Assembly (NCBI GenBank): GCA_036346375.1
Contig: CM070502.1
Span: 22,668,924-22,732,923, forward strand
Length of the DNA stretch: 64,000 nucleotides
From: Guadua angustifolia
Lineage: Eukaryota > Streptophyta > Magnoliopsida > Poales > Poaceae
Reading direction: 5' to 3'
Shown: positions 58,226-64,000 of the stretch, piece by piece
How positions within the stretch are numbered: the stretch's first letter is position 1
How the letters are laid out: each line of letters starts with the position of its first letter
Translations under genes and position numbers: made by a program
Notes under the pieces: generated by a model
Told to the model about the DNA's origin: nothing
The model's input: the letters and a program-made list of their open reading frames with translations, nothing else
Databases searched by the model: none

Positions 58226-59339
58226 GAGCAACTCCAACTCAAACCCTTATATTTTTCCCCTAAATCACTTATTTAGGGGTGGTGTAAAAATTAGGAGCAC
58301 CCTATATCAAATTTGTCTCCAACCCACACTCCCTATTACTCACCCCTATTATTTATCTAAACATTACTAGATCAATGCCCGTGCGTTGCTACGAAAAATA
58401 AAATTGGTAACGAAACATAAAGATCAAGCAATAAAAGAAAATTATGCTACAAGATCAAACATCTATTTCTCCTGATTACAAAAGTTTTTATGATTTCTTC
58501 TCCGGTATGAATTAAAACCAAATGTTGTACGTAGCACTGCAACATTTTTTTCGAATGTACTGCATCATTTTTTTCCTTCACGTGCAACATTTTGTTACAA
58601 CGCGTGCAACATTTTCCTTCGACAAATAGTAAAATTCGCTATAATAAACGGATGTTGCAAGCGTTCAAAAAAATGTTTCACGCGTTGACAGAAAATATTG
58701 CAAACGTAGAAAAAAATGTTGCAAAAGGCATCCGATAGAATGAACAGAAATCGGACATCTGAGCGCTAGTTTTTCCCCTTTTATAAAGGCTTCTCTCTCA
58801 TTCTAGAATCCTTCTGTTGAAGCACTTGCCGTAAAATATAACTTTCGGCGGCTGTAAATCAAATCAAATCTTTGTAATAACGATGAATGATATTGTTTCT
58901 AGATAATCCGTGTACTAATATTTGGTAAGTGTAGATTAGTAAAGGAATTTTTTGGAAAATGATTCGACTATATTTATTCTCTTTGAAATCCTACCCATGC
59001 AGATTTCTTTCTTCCTTTTTTTCCGGGGAGGAAGGAATATCGTGAGGGATTCGCCGACGCCAGCATGGGGGAGAAAACGGATCCGCCACCAACTGCAAAT
59101 TAAGAATAGTAGAGATTATTATTATGCACCTATGAATTATTTACTAAAAATAGAAATAACAAATAAAAAAATGTTGAAGAAAATAGTAGGGGGAAAGAGA
59201 AAGCCCCTAGATGTAGGGGTGAGAAGGGGTCTCCCTAGAATTGGGGTTCCTTATAAAGGTTGGGTTGGAGCTCATATTTTTCTAATTCTCTTTATAATTT
59301 AAGATAGGAAGAGGTTTAGGGGGTGGGTTGAGCTTGCTC
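58226..59339. mobile_element. Tourist-like MITE carrying a Helitron
   Basis: Ends GAGCAACTCCAAC and the complement of GAGCAAGCTCAAC with 3-bp duplication TTA (58223-58225 and 59340-59342), as expected for PIF/Harbinger. A reverse Helitron (58367-59115) is inserted; without it the MITE is about 365 bp. Confidence 0.75.
58367..59115 (-). mobile_element. Non-autonomous Helitron inside the MITE
   Basis: On the minus strand it begins TCTCTACTATTC (59115) and ends GTAGCAACGCACGGGCAT...CTAG (58367), inserted between host A and T. Both are hallmark Helitron termini in grasses. 749 bp, no Rep/helicase; the interior has several GCAACATTTT words. Confidence 0.85.
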
Positions 59340-59342
59340 TTA

Positions 59343-60464
59343 ATTTTCAGTTACATATTTTCATGGCCGACTATTTCTCACAGAAGCTTAAGCCATTAAG
59401 AAAACACTGACGATCTCATTGTGCTACTCATACTAGCTTCAACAATGGCACGGAATTGGAGAATTACTCTTACTATTACCCTATTTGATTACTCTCTTAA
59501 TCATAGCCTCCAACAACGACAAGCTAGATCGATTCGATAACGATATCCAGATAATGAAGTCGGCGCAGGATCCTCCAGGAGCAAGAGACTAATTAATCGA
59601 CCATGCATGCATTTCATCTCTATGATCGATTGCTATATTGTGAGAACTTTCTTGCGGCCATGGGCGTAGTGCCATGTTGCAGAACTCGCTCCTGCGGAAC
59701 GTGCGACGCGAACATTTGTGCTGGAATCTCCATTATTCTTAAGTTAAACCAACCCGCTCATGACAGCAGAATCTCTCGGCCACATGGCGTGGCTCCGATT
59801 AGGATTCCCGCTGTATGCTGCGACAATTTAGGCTATTCGGTGGATCCCATTTCGGATCCACGTTCTTTAAAACTTTTTTACTAAAATCATGTGATACGTG
59901 GGCATGTAATTGAATATGAATTAAGTCATATTAGTTTAATGTACTTGCATCGCTACGGATGAAAGAATCATATATTGCCCTATTGTTATGGGATTCGCCT
60001 GCGCTTTTCTCTTGGCCCACAATAGTGCATGATCGAGCTCAGTTCCAGACATGCCGTGCTTTTTTTTTTCTTGGGCTTAGCTTACACTGTGTTCTTGCCT
60101 CCACCATCGTAGTTTGCGCCACTCCTCCACCGCACACCAGGGAGGAAGGAGTGGTTGTTGAGAGAAGTATCATACTTTTTTATAGTTAATTTTCTTGTTA
60201 AGAAGTGATTTTTTTGTTAGAGATTTTTTAGATGTGAAAGAAGGATTTCAGAAGAGGTGGATGGAGATTGGGATGTAGAACCACTCATAAATAAGTTTTT
60301 TTAAAGCAGTGAAGATAACAGTTCCTTGCTTACTCTGACATAGGTAGCATGTGGCATGGTTGCCATTTGGTGCGTTGTTTTAAATATATCTTTAAAAAAA
60401 TCTGGAAAAAAGCTATCATAGCTTGAGAAAGATTGAAGCATCTGTTAAAAAATTTGCACTAATA
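59343..60464. other. No feature recognised
   Basis: Intergenic; short frames such as 59603-59884 (plus) have no recognisable domain. Confidence 0.4.
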
Positions 60465-61013
60465 TCACCTATATAATAAGCGCAAGGATTCCCGGCCAAC
60501 GGGCGTGCCCACGTGTAGCTTTTGAGTTTTTGCGAAAAAATCCTTCGGTTTCTTCAAATTACGGATAGGTCCTTCTAAATTACGAACAGGTCCTTCGTGA
60601 ATTTTTGTGAGGGGAAGATTTTCTTTTTTTTATCGCGTTTAGGTCCCTCACGCGGTGTTTTGCGAAGAAACCCTCCGTTAGATTCAAATCGCGGCAAGCC
60701 TTTTTCTAATTTTTCAGATAGCGAATGGTCCAAAAACGTAACAAATGTGTCCTTGCTATTTACGCTCTAGGTCCTTTCTCCGTTTTTTAGTAAGATAGAC
60801 CCGATAAATTCGAAAATCCGTCTAAGTCCTCACGACGGTTTATAGCTGAATTGGAAATCGCGTTTAGGTCCTTTCATCGATTCCCCCGGTTTTAAAAAAA
60901 AAAGGAAAAATCTTTCTTAGAAAACGCAGATTCGTCGAGAGTTTGTAGCTGAATTGGAAATCGCGTTTTTGTATTTTTCATCACGGCGTGGCAACGCGCG
61001 CGACTCAGCCTAG
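60465..61013 (+). mobile_element. Non-autonomous Helitron
   Basis: Starts TCACCTATATAATAAGCGC after a host A and ends GTGGCAACGCGCGCGACTCA then GCCTAG before a host T. The 3' region is related to the Helitron at 58367-59115. Internal repeats: TGAATTGGAAATCGCGTTT twice (about 60853 and 60948) and AGGTCCTTC words. 549 bp, non-coding. Confidence 0.75.
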
Positions 61014-61129
61014 TATACAATTAACTTCTCTTGAAAGGCAATATATATGCCTCTCTATATCTTTACTACTCTAAAATGGATAGCAGTGGTCGTTTATCTG
61101 CCCACCCACGTGCGGAGTTGAATAAGATA

Positions 61130-63385
61130 TGCTCGACGACAGTGTTAGGTCTATGCTCATGCTACTGCAGAAAGATCTATGTTAGATGTTTCATCAGATG
61201 GTCTATGATAAAACTGATCGTAGATGGTTTTGCTAGCACGGCTATCAAAGTTACACGATATACTAAGAACTGTCTGTGATAAGCAGATGCCCATGAACCG
61301 TCTGTAAAGTATTATAGATGGTTTGTATCACAAATCATCTGTAATATGACTATATATCACAGACATTTTTTTTACATAAAATAGTCTGTAATACTACACA
61401 GACGATTTTGTCAGTAAACCGTTTGCGATAGCACTTATTATATATATCGTTCTAGAGTTTTTGCCCGTCGCACTGCTCACTTAAATGAAATCTTTCATAA
61501 CCCTCCGCCTTCTTCCAAAGACTTTCGCCACTACCCGTCCTCGATGCTGCCTCTCCTGAGCCCGTGTGCCACCTCCCCGAGCCTGTCGCCGCCTCCTCTT
61601 CAAGTCTATCACCGCCTCCTCCCTAAGCCCTAAGGTTTCTTTGACCTGATCTATCAAATAATATTGTTTCTCAATATACACTTGGTGATCTTTGTGCTAT
61701 TATATCTTCTCAATGTATTACCACCTAAAAATATCATTTGTTTATAGATATGCATATGCTTGAGGTAAACTTCATAACTCATAAACATTTCATCGATGTG
61801 CTAAATTATTCTTAATATTTGCTTATCTTGAATCCAATTACTAAATAGTGTCTTACTTGTTTGAACCAAAATGCTGTTATAGAAATATTCTACTGCACAA
61901 GTGATGTATAAACTCCTAGAGTGAGAACTTAAGCGCATGTAATCAGTTGATTTTTTGTTCTTTCATCTGATGCTTGTTATATGCACGGATTGTCGACAGG
62001 AAAGCTGTCAACTAGGAACAATGAGCAGGCTACAACAGAGAACCTGCCACTTAACACAACAGTCATTACCCTGAGGACATTTTATTATCGCAGCCATTAC
62101 CTTCTATAGCATCTACTTTTTTTTTCAAAACAGGGAACAAGCCTCCAATTTTCATTTTTTTTACATAGTAGTTTATTAGAACCAGTTCAACACACCACCA
62201 ATTGCTAACAAAAATAAAAGATAGTGGCTAACTTGGCCCAAACCAAGATTTGCAAAAAAAAGAGTACATTATTGGCAAGTAACATAAACGAGATGTAGTC
62301 CTAAGTTTTCAATTCCTACATCTGCAGGTTCAAAAATAAAATTTGTAGTAAAATTCAATTATTCTAGAATGTCAACTCAATGAGTTTTTTTGTTGAATAT
62401 ATTGGTTTGCAATCATATCTATTTAAGGCAGATGTTGAGGACTATTTCTATTTGTTCACAACTGGTAAGGAAACTATATCGATATGAACATGTTTTTTAT
62501 ATATAGGTGGTAGATTAACTTTTGTAATACTCAATATCTTCAACCATTCCAATCTCTAATTTTTGAAAATCAAAATTTGTATAACAAAGCTTAAGAGATG
62601 GATAGACTGATCTACTTTATGAAAGTTTTATCAAAAAAAATGCATCATGTTCAACTTATTTTGATAACCTACTACAATGTTCCAAAAAAAGTATATCATG
62701 TTAGTGGAATGATTTACGGGCATAGCAGAAAGTTAAGTACCTCCTCGCATCGGTGAGAATAAATATTGATGGATTCTAAAGCAAAATCCAATTCCATCCA
62801 CATCTTGTCCTAAAAGTTGCTATACTCTGATTTATCTTTCACTTTATCCTCATCTCCGAATGAGAATACCATAAGCAGCTTATTTTCACTCTGATCTTGT
62901 GCAGGAACAGAATTATTTTGATGATTCCCTATTTCATCAAATATAAAGTTGATTAAGTCATCGTATATGCTTTGGTCTGCTCGTGTATGGACCAACGCAT
63001 ATATGAGTAGACCAACACATATACGATGACTTAATAAATTCCACATTTGATGAAACAGAAAACCATCAAAATGATCTTGTTCCTGTACAAGAACAGAGTG
63101 AAAATAGGTGGTATTCTCATTCGGGGATGTTGACGAAGTAGAAGATAAATTAGATCATGATAACTTTCAAGATGAAATGTGGATGGAGTTGAATTTTGCT
63201 TTGGAATTCATTAACATTTGTTCTCACAGATACGATAAGATACTTAACTTTTTTGCTATGCCTGTAAATTATTCTATTGATATTATAATAGACTATCACA
63301 GATGGCTCTCGATATAAATCCTTTGTGATAGACTATTATCATGTTGGGACTATGAACCGTCTGCGCAAACATGTAGTTTGGTGAG
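61130..63385. mobile_element. CACTA-like degenerate element
   Basis: Both ends are rich in variants of AACCGTCTGTGATAG (61180-61440 and 63285-63370), a pattern like CACTA sub-terminal repeats. The right edge reads CACCAAACTACATG on the minus strand instead of CACTA; the left edge is unclear and no 3-bp duplication was confirmed. Inside is a large inverted repeat (62705-63285). No transposase is recognised. Confidence 0.4.
62705..63285. repeat. Large palindromic inverted repeat with mirrored ORFs
   Basis: Left arm 62705-62985 and right arm about 62998-63285 are inverted copies (roughly four fifths of bases shared) with a spacer of about ten bases. Both read MVFSFGD, then D-rich, then KMWMELDFALES / EMWMELNFALEF on opposite strands (62810-63046 minus, 63108-63317 plus). 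The peptide resembles short acidic stretches in CACTA-encoded proteins, but I cannot name it. Confidence 0.7.
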
Positions 63386-64000
63386 GCCTCTCGACTACAA
63401 AGCTGTCATCAGATTGACTGATTTGGTGGCTCGGTGGGTATACCAACAACGAGGCCAGCGAGCGAAATCGGCTTGACGACGAAATGGGCAAAGACAGATG
63501 TAGGGCTATGGTGTTGGGCTATCACGAAGAAAGGCATCGGCTATGCATGACAGGGCAACAGCCATGGCGGTCATCTCTCTCACTCCTTGTTCATCTATTT
63601 CTTCTTTTGATGAAATCGAGGAGAACCGGCATCCTCTACAACTCGCAAGTTGTAATACGTCGGCCTTGTTCATGTGAAGGTCCATACGGACCATATAGTG
63701 TATTGATAGGATTAGCCGTATTACTTAACTAAAGCTAAGTCTAAATATAATATTTTCGAATTAACTCTTTTACATGAGATAGGGATGAAAGTGTAAACAG
63801 CATTCTATACATGCGTGGATCCGCCTTATGGTAAGCTAGGACAATGAGCGTATCATAGCCCATTAATATAAAGGCACATATGACCCATGTGGAACGAATA
63901 TGCCAGCCCATTAATATGAAGGCATATGTGGAGCAGTGGTGGGATTAATCATATATTGTTGGCCTATACTTGTTGTAGTAGTAAATAATACCTATTGGAT
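63386..64000. other. No feature recognised
   Basis: The short frames at 63484-63732 (plus) and 63506-63694 (minus) overlap and show no domain. The words GCCCATTAATAT with AAGGC(A)CATATG occur twice near 63858 and 63908. Nothing else seen. Confidence 0.35.

Noticed and set aside
61137..61160. Left terminus of a CACTA element
   Set aside because: Reads CAGTGTTAGG, not CACTA, and no 3-bp duplication pairs with the right side.

Overview
This window is plant nuclear DNA from a grass (Poaceae, probably a panicoid; the species cannot be read from it). The evidence is the gene families (a BAG-like ubiquitin-domain gene, an At3g27390-type membrane-protein gene, plant mobile domain), the plant splice signals, and the mixture of Ty3/gypsy Tat-lineage elements, a chromovirus-type LTR, a TRIM, hAT, Tourist and Helitron elements. 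No bacterial operons, CRISPR array, rRNA or tRNA gene was recognised. Most of the window is a deeply nested transposon complex. Most long open frames in its GC-rich parts are shadows.

Layout. 1-3466: antisense-ORF fragment of a Tat-type retroelement interrupted by a truncated solo LTR (copy A). 3467-6700: minus-strand fragment of an At3g27390-like membrane-protein gene with a hAT and a Tourist-like MITE in intron 1. 7444-8117: a TRIM with two 224-bp LTRs. 8249-49304: a very large Mutator-like element (MULE) complex bounded by ~295-bp inverted repeats made of near-palindromic 19-mers. After un-nesting, the MULE holds three minus-strand genes: a MuDR-type transposase (48144-44219), a plant-mobile-domain gene (~43.9-41.5 kb) and a gene with a GRF-like zinc-finger exon (promoter at ~39.9 kb, last exons at ~25.5-25.9 kb, duplicated at 14.4-14.9 kb).

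Inside the MULE are nested: (i) a non-autonomous Tat-type LTR element with three LTRs and two minisatellite-filled internal segments (8784-13734, 5-bp duplication ACCCT); (ii) a Tat-lineage gypsy element on the minus strand (25959-39719) with gag, protease, RT, RNase H and integrase remains and an antisense Transposase_28/coiled-coil ORF; (iii) a 2.9-kb solo LTR in that antisense ORF (28582-31499, duplication CACGC); (iv) hAT elements in the transposase intron (44957-46170, duplication ACTCTAAT) and in a mobile-domain exon (42646-43346). About 11 kb spanning (i), MULE sequence, the 3' part of (ii) and (iii) is tandemly duplicated: 9381-20502 and 20503-31515.

Right of the MULE, 49.3-55 kb is AT-rich repeat (a MITE, a repeat block with ~165-205-bp degenerate units, a SIRE/Maximus-like copia LTR). 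The only gene that looks intact is at 56018-57567 (minus): a two-exon, 160-residue ubiquitin-like protein related to BAG chaperone regulators but without a BAG domain. The last 6 kb holds a Tourist-like MITE carrying a reverse Helitron, a second Helitron, and a CACTA-like region with a large inverted repeat.

A caution: repeated copies agree exactly over >100-bp AT-rich stretches but differ by many small indels in GC-rich stretches. This looks more like consensus error than evolution, so frameshifts reported in GC-rich coding segments may be artificial.
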